Positions 43,728-51,618 of a DNA stretch of 64,000 nt are shown here, in pieces (position 1 is the first letter of the stretch; every line of letters starts with the position of its first letter). Source of the stretch: JBEKYD01 sp052148435 (lineage in GTDB: Bacteria; Acidobacteriota; Terriglobia; Bryobacterales; Bryobacteraceae); assembly GCA_052148435.1 (NCBI GenBank), contig JBKQIF010000196.1, positions 33,627 through 97,626 of the forward strand, written 5' to 3'. A model generated the notes under the pieces. That model saw only the letters and a program-made list of their open reading frames with translations. It made no database searches and had not been told where the DNA came from. Position numbers and translations under genes: made by a program.

Positions 43728-44366
43728 ATGGAAAATTCTGTACTGCAAGGCAAACACGCCCGTCTCGAGCCGCTCGATGGCCGCCATATCGACGGGTTGG
43801 TGGCGGCCGCGGCGGCCGACCCAACGCTCTACCGCTGGATTCCGGTCCCGCAGGGCGCAGCCGGGATGACGCGATATGTCGAGACAGCCCTGGCCGGAAG
43901 AGACGCCGGCAGCGCGGTACCGTTCGTGACGGTGCGCGCCAGCGACGGCGTCGTCCTTGGCTCGACGCGCTTCTTCGATCTGGAGCGATGGGCTTGGCCG
44001 CCGGGCCACTCGCGGTTCGGCCGTAGCGCACCCGACGGTGCCGAGATCGGACACACGTGGCTGACGCGCGCCGCCATCCGCACGGCGGCCAATACCGAGG
44101 CCAAGCTGCTGATGCTGACGCATGCCTTCGAGGCGTGGCAGGTGCTTCGCGTTTCGTTTCATACGGACGTGCGTAACGAGCGCTCACGGGCCGCGCTGGA
44201 ACGAATCGGAGGGCGGTTCGAGGGGATTCTGCGCTCGCACCGGATGGCTACCGATTTCATCGCTCGCGATTCGGCGCGTTATTCGATCGTGGCGGCGGAA
44301 TGGCCGGAAACGAAACAAAGGCTGGTTCAACTAATCGACCGTGGCGCAGGCTGTCAAGCCTGCTGA
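43728..44366 (+). CDS. GNAT acetyltransferase (RimJ/RimL-like)
   Basis: A 212-residue N-acetyltransferase. LQGKHARLEPLDGRHIDGL starts the fold; GAEIGHTWLTRAAIRTAANTE contains the beta-4 strand and the acetyl-CoA-binding turn (here RAAIRT in place of the canonical Q/RxxGxG/A), and VSFHTDVRNERSRAALERIGGRFEG is the conserved motif B region. The acceptor is unknown; related proteins acetylate ribosomal proteins, antibiotics or amino acids. Confidence 0.88.
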   Translation: MENSVLQGKHARLEPLDGRHIDGLVAAAAADPTLYRWIPVPQGAAGMTRYVETALAGRDAGSAVPFVTVRASDGVVLGSTRFFDLERWAWPPGHSRFGRSAPDGAEIGHTWLTRAAIRTAANTEAKLLMLTHAFEAWQVLRVSFHTDVRNERSRAALERIGGRFEGILRSHRMATDFIARDSARYSIVAAEWPETKQRLVQLIDRGAGCQAC

Positions 44367-44599
44367 GCCGAGATTCCCACCTGGCTCCCCGCGCCGCTCC
44401 CCCGTCAGTTGGGTCAGCCTATTTTCCTCAGCACCGGCCGCACTCGATCACGACCCCGGCCGCGCGTGGACCGGGCGTCCGTCCCACGGCAGTGGCAGGA
44501 TGTCGGTGATCAACGGAACGGTACCTGCCACGAAGCCTCCACTGGTGGAATGGAAGATACGCCTTGCCAGATCGTTGCGGCCGGCGCCGGCGTAGTCGT

Positions 44600-44852
44600 C
44601 TACTCTCTGCCTATGAGAATTGCGGCCATCACGCGGGGGCTGCGCCGTCCGTGCATCACCGCGACAACCCACAGGCCGCGAGGTGATGTCCGGGCGTCTG
44701 TGGCCGCGGCCGGGAAAGGGCACAAGATCGCCAATAGCGTCCAGAATTTCCGCAATCAGGCGGCCGGCTTCATCGAGGCTATCCCCGCGAATGAATTCCC
44801 AAATCTCGTCAAGGTCAAGGAGGGCTTCCGGATGAAAATCATCCGCGATCAT
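44600..44852 (-). pseudogene. ParE-type toxin gene with internal deletion
   Basis: ATG 44852 begins FHPEALLDLDEIWEFI, RLIAEILDAIGDLVPFPG and GHRRPDITSRPV, a standard ParE N-terminal two-thirds. The frame then shifts, and a different frame supplies the family's end, LWVVAVMHGRRSPRVMAAIL, to a stop at 44600. The block between them (normally FWVV…YLIAY, about 17 residues) is missing. The original frame runs on to 44448 as unrelated sequence. The gene overlaps the antitoxin-like gene by 14 bases, the usual layout. Confidence 0.8.
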
Positions 44853-45240
44853 GAAGCGGGCGGCGGGCGGCGCTCTTTTCGCGGAAGTGGGCAATAACCT
44901 CGTCGCGGGAGATGGGCTTCACCTTGCCGCTTTTCAAATCGTCGTAACGGCTGTTGAGCAATTCGCGCATCTCTACAAGCTCGGCGACGTACGCGGCCAT
45001 GGCGTCCTCAACCAGCTTGTCGGGCGCACACCCGGTTTCGATGACCAGTTGGTCAATCTCGGCTTGCAGCTCAGGGGCGAGCAGGTCGGTCCGGGGTGGG
45101 GCATGCTTTAGCTTGCCCTGAACCGGCTGTAAATCCGCTCCACTAGCAGCCTCCGCCCAGCACCAGGTCCGCCACTTCCTCCATGCGGTCGACTTTCCAG
45201 TCGGGCGCCGGATCTTCGAGGCTCTCGGGTTGAAAGCCAT
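44839..45240 (-). CDS. ParD-like antitoxin; start codon uncertain
   Basis: The recognisable part (about 45095-44839) reads LLAPELQAEIDQLVIETG, CAPDKLVEDAMAAYVAELVE, then RYDDLKSGKVKPISRDEVI, as in small ParD/CopG-related antitoxins paired with ParE. No ATG, GTG or TTG lies in frame at the expected start; the only canonical start is ATG 45240, inside the upstream gph gene, which would add ~45 unrelated residues. Either a rare start codon (CTG near 45095) is used or the start has been lost along with the toxin. Confidence 0.55.
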   Translation of the reverse strand: MAFNPRASKIRRPTGKSTAWRKWRTWCWAEAASGADLQPVQGKLKHAPPRTDLLAPELQAEIDQLVIETGCAPDKLVEDAMAAYVAELVEMRELLNSRYDDLKSGKVKPISRDEVIAHFREKSAARRPLHDRG

Positions 45241-45796
45241 AGGTTACGCCGCACACTTTCACGCCGGCGTTGCGCGCGGTTTGGACGTCCACGGAGCTGT
45301 CGCCCACCATCAGGGTGCGATCCGCGCTGGCGCCAGCCTCAGGTATCAGGGTCTGGATGCCAATGGGGTGGGGTTTCTTGAACTCGAAACTGTTCCCGCC
45401 GTACACCTGGAAGAAATGCGGGCCGGTCCCCAGACCCTCCACGATGGCGCGGCTGACGCGCACGGGCTTGTTGGTAAGGACGGCCATCTTCTTGCCGGCC
45501 GCGCGCAAACGGTCGAGCGACTCGCGCACGCCGGGATAGAGGGTGGTGTAATCCAGCTTGTGCTCGCCGTAATACTGGAGAAAGAACTCCAGCGCGGCGG
45601 CAACGTCGGCTTCGCTCGCCCGATCGCCCAGCGCGCGCCGGATGAGCACGGGAGCGCCATTGCCGACGTAGGAATACACGCGGTCGTTATCGAGCGACGC
45701 CATGCCCATGTGCCGGCGCGTGGCGTTAACGGCGTGGGCCAGGTCAAGCCGCGAATCGATCAGGGTGCCGTCGAGGTCGAAGACGATCAGGTCCAT
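45143..45796 (-). CDS. gph: HAD-superfamily phosphatase (phosphoglycolate phosphatase-like)
   Basis: A 217-residue haloacid-dehalogenase phosphatase. Motif I VFDLDGTLIDS with the nucleophile Asp, a C1-type cap, motif II VLTNKP, motif III Lys in FKKPHP, and motif IV MVGDSSVDVQTARNAG are complete. Such enzymes hydrolyse 2-phosphoglycolate formed by DNA 3'-end repair or related small phosphate esters. It follows the Fis-like gene by 3 bases and is the fourth gene of the purC-cvpA-fis-gph unit. Confidence 0.9.
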   Translation of the reverse strand: MDLIVFDLDGTLIDSRLDLAHAVNATRRHMGMASLDNDRVYSYVGNGAPVLIRRALGDRASEADVAAALEFFLQYYGEHKLDYTTLYPGVRESLDRLRAAGKKMAVLTNKPVRVSRAIVEGLGTGPHFFQVYGGNSFEFKKPHPIGIQTLIPEAGASADRTLMVGDSSVDVQTARNAGVKVCGVTYGFQPESLEDPAPDWKVDRMEEVADLVLGGGC

Positions 45797-45799
45797 GAA

Positions 45800-46069
45800 T
45801 CAGGCGACACCCTTGCGGCGGGAGCGGCCGCGACCGGCCTTGACCGCGGGCTTCCGGCGCGGGCGCCCAAGGTTGAGCCCGTACCCGGCCAGCTTCCGTT
45901 GCAGCGTATTGCGATGGATGCCCAAGTGCTTGCTGGCCGCCGACTGGTTTCCACGGTGCAGCGCCAGCGCGCCTTCGATCATGCTGCGCTCCAAAATCTC
46001 CACCGCTTCGTCGAGCAAAATATTGCCGCCCAACAATCTCTCCGCCAACCCCCGAAAATCGCTCTGCAT
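45800..46069 (-). CDS. Fis-type small DNA-binding protein
   Basis: An 89-residue protein with an N-terminal amphipathic helix region (LDEAVEILERSMIEGALAL) and a Fis-like helix-turn-helix (NQSAASKHLGIHRNTLQRKLAGYGL), then a long basic tail (RRKPAVKAGRGRSRRKG). It lacks any AAA+ domain. It resembles the C-terminal domain of sigma-54 activators, like many Acidobacterial Fis homologues. Probably a nucleoid-associated or local regulator. It sits 3 bases after cvpA and 3 bases before gph. Confidence 0.85.
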   Translation of the reverse strand: MQSDFRGLAERLLGGNILLDEAVEILERSMIEGALALHRGNQSAASKHLGIHRNTLQRKLAGYGLNLGRPRRKPAVKAGRGRSRRKGVA

Positions 46070-46072
46070 GTT

Positions 46073-46645
46073 TTATCTATTTCCGTGTTCCGCTTCCGCC
46101 GCATCCGAGCGGGAAAGCGCCTTCTGCCAGGCTTGCCTGGCTTGCGCGTAGCTTTTTTGAAACCCTTCTTTAAATTCGTGCGGCGCAACTGCCGCGAAAA
46201 TCCGCGAGGCGCCGGTAACGTACGGCGCCAGGCGGGAATGCAACACCGCGTCGGGCGGGCGATCGCTGGCCGCGAAGGCCATGACAGCGGCCATCAGGGC
46301 AACGGCGATCAACAACCCGCGCACGACCCCGAACCCGGCTCCGAGCACGTGATCGAAGAACGACAGGCCCGTCACGCGGAGAAATTTTCCAACGATCAAG
46401 CCAACGATGCTGCCCAGCGCGATGACGCCGAAAAACACGATGAGGAAGCCGCCAAAATTGGCCATCCGCGGCGAACTGAGGTAGGGCGCCAGGTAGGATC
46501 CCGCCGCGCCGTAGAACCAGAGGCCGAGCACCAGCGCGAGCACGACCGACACCAGGCCGATCACCTCGCGCGTGAAACCTTTGCGGAAGCTGCGCGCAAC
46601 CGAGGCAATCACGATCAGCGCCAGCACGATATCGAGCCAGTTCAT
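46073..46645 (-). CDS. cvpA: CvpA-family membrane protein
   Basis: A 190-residue inner-membrane protein with four helices: WLDIVLALIVIASVARSF, VIGLVSVVLALVLGLWFYG, GFLIVFFGVIALGSIVGLIV and GLLIAVALMAAVMAF. The KGFTREVIG loop after helix 1 is characteristic. CvpA is required for colicin V production in E. coli and for bile or cell-envelope stress resistance in others. It overlaps purC by ATGA; the purF-cvpA link known elsewhere is here a purC-cvpA link. Confidence 0.9.
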   Translation of the reverse strand: MNWLDIVLALIVIASVARSFRKGFTREVIGLVSVVLALVLGLWFYGAAGSYLAPYLSSPRMANFGGFLIVFFGVIALGSIVGLIVGKFLRVTGLSFFDHVLGAGFGVVRGLLIAVALMAAVMAFAASDRPPDAVLHSRLAPYVTGASRIFAAVAPHEFKEGFQKSYAQARQAWQKALSRSDAAEAEHGNR

Positions 46646-47541
46646 AGCGGCCGGCCGGTGAGAACTTCGAAGGCCTGACGGTATTTCTCGCCCGTCTTTG
46701 CGGCCACTTCAGCCGGCAGCGGCGGAGCCGGCGGCCGTTTGTCCCAGTGAATCGATTCCAGGTAGTCGCGCACGAATTGCTTGTCGTAGGACAATTGCGG
46801 GCCGCCGGGGCGATAGGTGTCGGCGGGCCAGAAGCGCGAGGAATCCGGCGTCAGCACTTCGTCGCACAACAGCAATTCGTCGCCCACGAATCCGAATTCG
46901 AACTTGGTATCGGCGAGGAGGATGCCGCGCGTCCCGGCATATTCGGCGGCGCGCAGGTAAATCGCAAGCGTGAGGTCGCGGAGCCTGGCGGCCAGTTCGC
47001 CGCCGATCGCCGAGGACACGTGCTCGAAGGAGACGTTTTCGTCGTGCCCGCTTTGCGCCTTATTGGCGGGCGTGAAGATGGGTTCCGGCAACTTGTCGCT
47101 TTCCTTCAGGCCGGCGGGCAACGGGATGCCGCATACCGAGCCGCCCCCGCGATACTCCTTCCAGCCGGAGCCGGAAAGATAGCCACGCGCCACGCATTCC
47201 ACTTCGATCATACGCGCGCGCTTCACCAGCATGGAACGGCCTTCGAGTTGCTCGCGAAAGGGCGCCAGCGCGGCGGGGTACTGGTTCACGTCGGCGGTCA
47301 GAAAATGCGTCGGAATGAGATCGCGCAGAAAATCGAACCAGAAGATCGAGAGCTGGGTAAGCACCCTGCCCTTGTCGGGAATTCCGGTGGGCAGTACGCA
47401 ATCGAAGGCGGATAGCCGGTCCGTAGCCACGATTAACAGGCGGTCGTCCAGCGCATACACGTCGCGCACTTTGCCGCGGGCGCAGAGCGGAAGGTTGCCC
47501 AATTGGGCTTCCAGCAGGATAGTTTGCCGAGTGGAGTTCAC
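46642..47541 (-). CDS. purC: SAICAR synthetase (PurC)
   Basis: Phosphoribosylaminoimidazole-succinocarboxamide synthase, step 8 of IMP synthesis. The 299-residue long form is seen. Hallmarks: GKVRDVYALDDRLLIVATDRLSAFD, KRARMIEVECVARGYLSGSGW, NVSFEH, and LADTKFEFGF followed by DEVLTPDSSRFWP. ATG at 47541. It is the first gene of a four-gene minus-strand unit. The divergent region to rnr is 159 bases. Confidence 0.96.
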   Translation of the reverse strand: MNSTRQTILLEAQLGNLPLCARGKVRDVYALDDRLLIVATDRLSAFDCVLPTGIPDKGRVLTQLSIFWFDFLRDLIPTHFLTADVNQYPAALAPFREQLEGRSMLVKRARMIEVECVARGYLSGSGWKEYRGGGSVCGIPLPAGLKESDKLPEPIFTPANKAQSGHDENVSFEHVSSAIGGELAARLRDLTLAIYLRAAEYAGTRGILLADTKFEFGFVGDELLLCDEVLTPDSSRFWPADTYRPGGPQLSYDKQFVRDYLESIHWDKRPPAPPLPAEVAAKTGEKYRQAFEVLTGRPL

Positions 47542-47700
47542 AATGCCTTCGGGTTATCAACCGGGGGAGTTGACCCTTCATGATAACCCCCACCGAGCGG
47601 TGCGCGTCAACGTTTTTGTGCCGCAAATGCGACTGCGTGTTTTGCCGCGCCTTCGAACCACGCTGGGCGAAGACCAAAGGTTGTCTGTAAAATCGAGAAT

Positions 47701-50112
47701 GTGACGGACGCCACACTACTCCAGCACATCGAGCGTTTGCCGCATGCCCGGGCCAATTTCAAGCAACTGGCGCGTGAGCTGGGCACCAAAGGCGAAGGCC
47801 GGGCGGATCTGGAAGCCGCGCTGGAGCGCCTGGCGGCGCGCGGCGACCTGGTGGAATTGCGGTCCGGCCATTTCGTAGCCGCATCGCGCAGCCGCGAATT
47901 TGCGGTGGGGCGCTTGAGCGTGCATCGGGACGGCTACGGCTTTCTGATCGCCGATCACCCCGTGGCGGGAGTCCAGGGCGACGTGTTCCTGTCTCCCGAA
48001 TCCGCCTCGAAGGCCATGCACGGCGACCGCGTGGTGGTGCGCGTGGGCCGCATCGGCGCCGATGGGAAGGCCGATGGGGAAATCGTCAAGGTGCTGGCGC
48101 GCGCCCACCCTACCGTGGTGGGGGAAGTCCGCGCGCGCCGCCAGGGGCTGTTCGTGGCGCCGGAAGACGGCCGCATCCAGCAATGGATCCGGATTCCGGA
48201 CGGGTTCGAGCTACCGCCCGAACGGCCCAACATCGACCGCATCGGAATCGCGCCGCGGCGGGTCCAGTCGGTGGAAGAGCTGGACGGGCTGGTGGTCAAT
48301 GTGGAATTGCTGGAATATCCCGAAAAGAGCGAAAGCCCGGTGGGCCGCATTATCGAGATTCTGGGCTCGCCCGACGATTTCGGCGTGGACGTCGAAATCA
48401 TCATCCGCAAACACCATCTGCCCCACGAGTTCCCGCCGGAGGTGGTCGAACAGGCGCACGGTATTTCGAAAATGATCGGCCTCGCGGAACTGGCGGGGCG
48501 GCGCGATTTCCGGGCGCTCGAAATCGTCACTATCGACGGCGAAACGGCGCGCGATTTCGACGATGCGGTTTGGGTGGATCGGCTGGCGAACGGCAACTAC
48601 GCTTTGCAGGTGCATATCGCCGACGTGAGCCACTACGTGCGGCCTTCGACACCGATCGACCGGGAGGCCTTTCTGCGCGGGACGAGCGTGTATTTCCCCG
48701 ATCGCGCCGTCCCTATGCTGCCTTTCGAGCTTTCGACCGACGTTTGCTCGCTGGTGCCGCACCAGGACCGCCTGGTACTTTCAGCGCTGCTCGAAATCGA
48801 TCGGCAGGGCGAAACGGTGGGCCAGGAATTCACCGCCGGGGTGATCTCGAGCGCGGAGCGGATGACGTACACGGCGGTCGGAGGGCTGTTCGAAGGCGAT
48901 GCGGCGCTGCGCGATCGGTACCGGCCGCTGGTGGAACGTTTCGAGTTGATGCGCGAACTGGCGGAAGTGTTGAACCGCAAGCGGGTGCGGCGCGGCTCGA
49001 TCGATTTCGACCTGCCCGAGCCGCTGATTGAGTTCGACCAGTTCGGAGAGATGACCGGGGTGACGCGGGCGGCGCGCAACGATGCGCATCGGCTGATCGA
49101 AGAATTCATGCTAGCGGCCAATGAGGCCGTGGCCACCCATTTGCAACAGGCCGCGCCGGCCTCGATCTACCGCATCCATGAAAAGCCCGACCCTAAACGC
49201 GTGCTGGAGTTCGAGCAGGTGGCCGCGCACTTCGGTTATTCGCTGGGAGTGGGCGCCATCCCGGTAAAGAGATTCGGCATGACCGACCGCCATCGCGACG
49301 GCAGTAAACGCCATCGCGAAATCGAGCTGACCGCGCCGGAAATGAAGATCACTTCCCGGCATTACCAGCGCCTGGTGGCTAAGATCGAAGGCAAGCCGGA
49401 GGAGCGCATCCTGAGCTACCTGATGCTGCGCTCGCTCAAGCAGGCGCGCTACAGCACCGAAAACGTAGGGCATTTCGCGCTGGCCGCCGACACCTACACG
49501 CATTTCACGTCGCCCATCCGCCGCTATCCCGACCTGATCGTGCATCGACTGCTGCGAGAAGTTCTCGTGGAGCGGGCACTCGTGCCTGCCACGTCGGCAC
49601 CCATGCCGACGCTTGCGCCCTCCGCCGGATCGCAGCCGCGAGCGAATGTCGGGAAGAATCTCGACACGGCAGGCAAGAATGCCCGCGCCACGTCATATGA
49701 CGCGGGCGCGTTGGACACGATCGCTACCTCCTGTTCCCAATCCGAGCGCCGCGCCGCCGACGCCGAGCGCGAACTGGTGGAGTGGAAGAAAGTGAAATTC
49801 ATGGCCGAGCGGGTGGGCGAAGATTTCGCGGCGCTGGTGATCTCGACCGCCAAATACGGCCTGTTCGTGGAACTGGCCGATCTGTTCATCGAAGGCCTGG
49901 TGCCGATCGACAGCCTGCCGGGCGATGAGTACGCGTACCAGGAAAACGTGCGCAAGATCGTAGGCAAGCGCACGCGCCGCGAGTTCGCCATCGGCGACGC
50001 CGTGCGCGTGATTCTGGAGCGGGTGGACGATAACGAACGCAAGCTGCAATTTGCGATCTTCGAAGAACCGGCGGTGCGGGTGAGGAAAAAGAAGGGGAAG
50101 GCGCGGGGGTAA
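47701..50112 (+). CDS. rnr: Ribonuclease R with a repeat-encoded insertion
   Basis: Processive 3'-5' exoribonuclease that degrades structured RNA. An N-terminal winged helix (LPHARANFKQLARELG) precedes the cold-shock domains (RDGYGFLIADHP), the RNB catalytic domain with the Asp cluster TIDGETARDFDDAVWVDRL, the FTSPIRRYPDLIVHRLL motif, and a C-terminal S1 domain (TAKYGLFVELADLFIEGLVP) with a basic tail. At residues ~623-665, between VHRLLREVL and the usual ERRAADAERELVEWKK helix, an insertion of about 40 residues is encoded by palindromic repeat 49569-49696. GTG start. The enzyme is otherwise complete at 803 residues. Confidence 0.95.
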   Translation: MTDATLLQHIERLPHARANFKQLARELGTKGEGRADLEAALERLAARGDLVELRSGHFVAASRSREFAVGRLSVHRDGYGFLIADHPVAGVQGDVFLSPESASKAMHGDRVVVRVGRIGADGKADGEIVKVLARAHPTVVGEVRARRQGLFVAPEDGRIQQWIRIPDGFELPPERPNIDRIGIAPRRVQSVEELDGLVVNVELLEYPEKSESPVGRIIEILGSPDDFGVDVEIIIRKHHLPHEFPPEVVEQAHGISKMIGLAELAGRRDFRALEIVTIDGETARDFDDAVWVDRLANGNYALQVHIADVSHYVRPSTPIDREAFLRGTSVYFPDRAVPMLPFELSTDVCSLVPHQDRLVLSALLEIDRQGETVGQEFTAGVISSAERMTYTAVGGLFEGDAALRDRYRPLVERFELMRELAEVLNRKRVRRGSIDFDLPEPLIEFDQFGEMTGVTRAARNDAHRLIEEFMLAANEAVATHLQQAAPASIYRIHEKPDPKRVLEFEQVAAHFGYSLGVGAIPVKRFGMTDRHRDGSKRHREIELTAPEMKITSRHYQRLVAKIEGKPEERILSYLMLRSLKQARYSTENVGHFALAADTYTHFTSPIRRYPDLIVHRLLREVLVERALVPATSAPMPTLAPSAGSQPRANVGKNLDTAGKNARATSYDAGALDTIATSCSQSERRAADAERELVEWKKVKFMAERVGEDFAALVISTAKYGLFVELADLFIEGLVPIDSLPGDEYAYQENVRKIVGKRTRREFAIGDAVRVILERVDDNERKLQFAIFEEPAVRVRKKKGKARG
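49569..49696. repeat. Palindromic repeat inserted in frame in rnr
   Basis: Outer arms GAGCGGGCACTCGTGCCTGCC and, on the other strand, GCGCGGGCATTCTTGCCTGCC (limits about 49569 and 49693) form a long imperfect inverted repeat; inside, CGTCGGCACCCATGCCGACG is a second hairpin. It contains no stop codon in the rnr frame. Confidence 0.75.
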
Positions 50113-50118
50113 GCGCTA

Positions 50119-50144
50119 TGGGGCAGCCAATTCTGGCTGCCCCA
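50119..50144. repeat. Perfect 10-bp hairpin after rnr
   Basis: TGGGGCAGCC and GGCTGCCCCA around a 6-base loop, 7 bases after the rnr stop. There is no T-run, so it is probably one of the dispersed palindromes rather than a simple terminator, though it may protect the mRNA end. Confidence 0.5.
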
Positions 50145-50150
50145 CGAGGG

Positions 50151-50264
50151 CTATCTATGCCCGAACGCATACACAGCCGCGAAGTCGTCTTTCTCGAGAC
50201 CGGGATGTTCGTCAAGAATTTCTTCCTCGGTCATGCCGTGGGAAAGCCAGCCGAGGACGTGCAC
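50151..50264 (-). pseudogene. DUF433-type antitoxin-like fragment
   Basis: On the minus strand, HVLGWLSHGMTEEEILDEHPGL then EKDDFAAVYAFGHR and a stop reproduce the C-terminal helix-turn-helix half of DUF433 proteins (usually about 75 residues; many pair with PIN-like or other toxins). The N-terminal half, with the conserved GKPxIRGxR, is replaced by the palindromic repeat at 50266-50313. Confidence 0.6.
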
Positions 50265-50265
50265 G

Positions 50266-50313
50266 GGTGGCACAGGCTTTAGCCTGTGTCCGGACAGGCC
50301 AGGAGGTCTGTCC
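50266..50313. repeat. Double hairpin repeat (CACAGGCT and GGACAGGCC types)
   Basis: CACAGGCTTTAGCCTGTG is followed by GGACAGGCCAGGAGGTCTGTCC. The second arm is the same type as in the repeat at 5560-5637. It separates the DUF433 remnant from the activase pair and may end the minus-strand transcript. Confidence 0.6.
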
Positions 50314-50319
50314 TTCCTT

Positions 50320-51618
50320 TTAAGACTTCTTCCGCCGCCGGTAGGACCTTGCCAGTTCCACGTAGACTCCCAGATCCCGGTCCAGATCGCTTTGGGTGCC
50401 GTCGAAATAGAAGTTGCGGATGGGGATGCCGCCCAGGTCGCGGCTGACGCGGGGATAGATGGCTTCGCTGACGATGCCGTTCATGCAGGTGAAGGGGCTG
50501 ATATCGATGATGCCGTCGAGGCCCTTTTGGGCCAGGTAAACGGCCTTGCCCACGCTCAACACCATTTCGCCCAAGGCGCCATCTTGCGGCAGGTAGGGGC
50601 GGGCGCATTCGAGCACGGTCCGGACGCGGGGCTCTTCACAACCGGCGAACTCATCGCGGAAGACCGTCGTCAAGGCATGCTCATCGCGGTGCTGCACGTG
50701 GTCGCGCACCCAGGCGCCCAGCGCGGCCAGGGAATGGCTGCGTCCCGCCAAACGGCGTTTGCGGCGGCCCTCGGCGCTGGTATACCAGACCCATTCGGTG
50801 ATATCGGAGAGCCACACTTCGGCGCCGAAGGCTTCGATGCGGCGCACCAGGTCTTCGTTGGAGAAAGTATTCAGGCGGCAGAAGATTTCGCCGACGACGC
50901 CGATGCGCAGGGCGGACAGGTCGCGGCTGATGCGCAAGCCGCGGAAGCGCTCGCGGGAGCGCTCCAGAGCGCCGCGGAGCGCTTTCAGTTGCGCGCGCGG
51001 CTCGACCGGAGCGTTTTCGGCGGTGGAACAAAGATCGTCGAGGCACTGCTCGTGCACCGCGTCCGCCGCGCCCTGTTCGCGCTCGTAGGGGCGGAAGCGC
51101 AGCAGCGCCTTGTGCAGGATATCGGCGCAGACCAGCATGCGCCAGGAAGTGCGCACGAAAGGGCGCGCCAGGCTGCCCAGGTCGCCGTAGGAATTGTTGC
51201 TGGTGGGCGACAGCACGATTACATCGCCATAGCCGTTGGCGTCCAGGATGCGGCGAAGGTGGGTGGCGTACTGGCCGAAGCGGCAGGGGCCGTCGGCGGT
51301 GGGCATGAAAAACGCGGTTTTGGCGGGATCGGTTTCGGGCAGCTCCAGCACTTTGAGAAAATCGCCCACGGTGATCTTGGCCGGGTAGCATTCGTCGCCG
51401 GAAGTGTGGCGCGCACCCAGCTCGCGGGTACGATCGTCGGAAGGAGGGGTGATGCGCGCATCCACTCCGAGGGCGCGGAATCCGGCGGCAAAGGCGCGGC
51501 CGCTGCCGTACGCCATGGGCGGAATGTAGACGCGTTTGCCTTCGAAGGGGTGACCGGTTAACTGGCACCGACTGCCATCGCTTTTGGCTCCGGCTGGCTC
51601 GGTAACGGATTGTAGCAT
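50320..51618 (-). CDS. 2-hydroxyacyl-CoA dehydratase-like Fe-S protein (HgdB-related)
   Basis: A 432-residue cytosolic protein. GKRVYIPPMAYGSGRAFAAGF, DECYPAKITVGDFL, FFMPTADGPCRFGQYATH, VLSPTSNNSYGD, and a late ISPFTCMNGIVSEAIYPRV supply the conserved cysteines of the double-cubane / dehydratase superfamily (DUF2229-related). It overlaps the large activase gene upstream by 61 bases (start ATG 51618 with GGGAAT upstream), so the two products are probably made in step and may form one complex. The longer frame to 51762 merely re-reads the upstream gene. Substrate unknown. Confidence 0.82.
   Translation of the reverse strand: MLQSVTEPAGAKSDGSRCQLTGHPFEGKRVYIPPMAYGSGRAFAAGFRALGVDARITPPSDDRTRELGARHTSGDECYPAKITVGDFLKVLELPETDPAKTAFFMPTADGPCRFGQYATHLRRILDANGYGDVIVLSPTSNNSYGDLGSLARPFVRTSWRMLVCADILHKALLRFRPYEREQGAADAVHEQCLDDLCSTAENAPVEPRAQLKALRGALERSRERFRGLRISRDLSALRIGVVGEIFCRLNTFSNEDLVRRIEAFGAEVWLSDITEWVWYTSAEGRRKRRLAGRSHSLAALGAWVRDHVQHRDEHALTTVFRDEFAGCEEPRVRTVLECARPYLPQDGALGEMVLSVGKAVYLAQKGLDGIIDISPFTCMNGIVSEAIYPRVSRDLGGIPIRNFYFDGTQSDLDRDLGVYVELARSYRRRKKS

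Noticed and set aside
47550..47580. TTGACCC near 47569 as another site of the sigma-54 operator family
   Set aside because: Only one half-site is present, without the GGTCA and TGACC partners at the required spacing.
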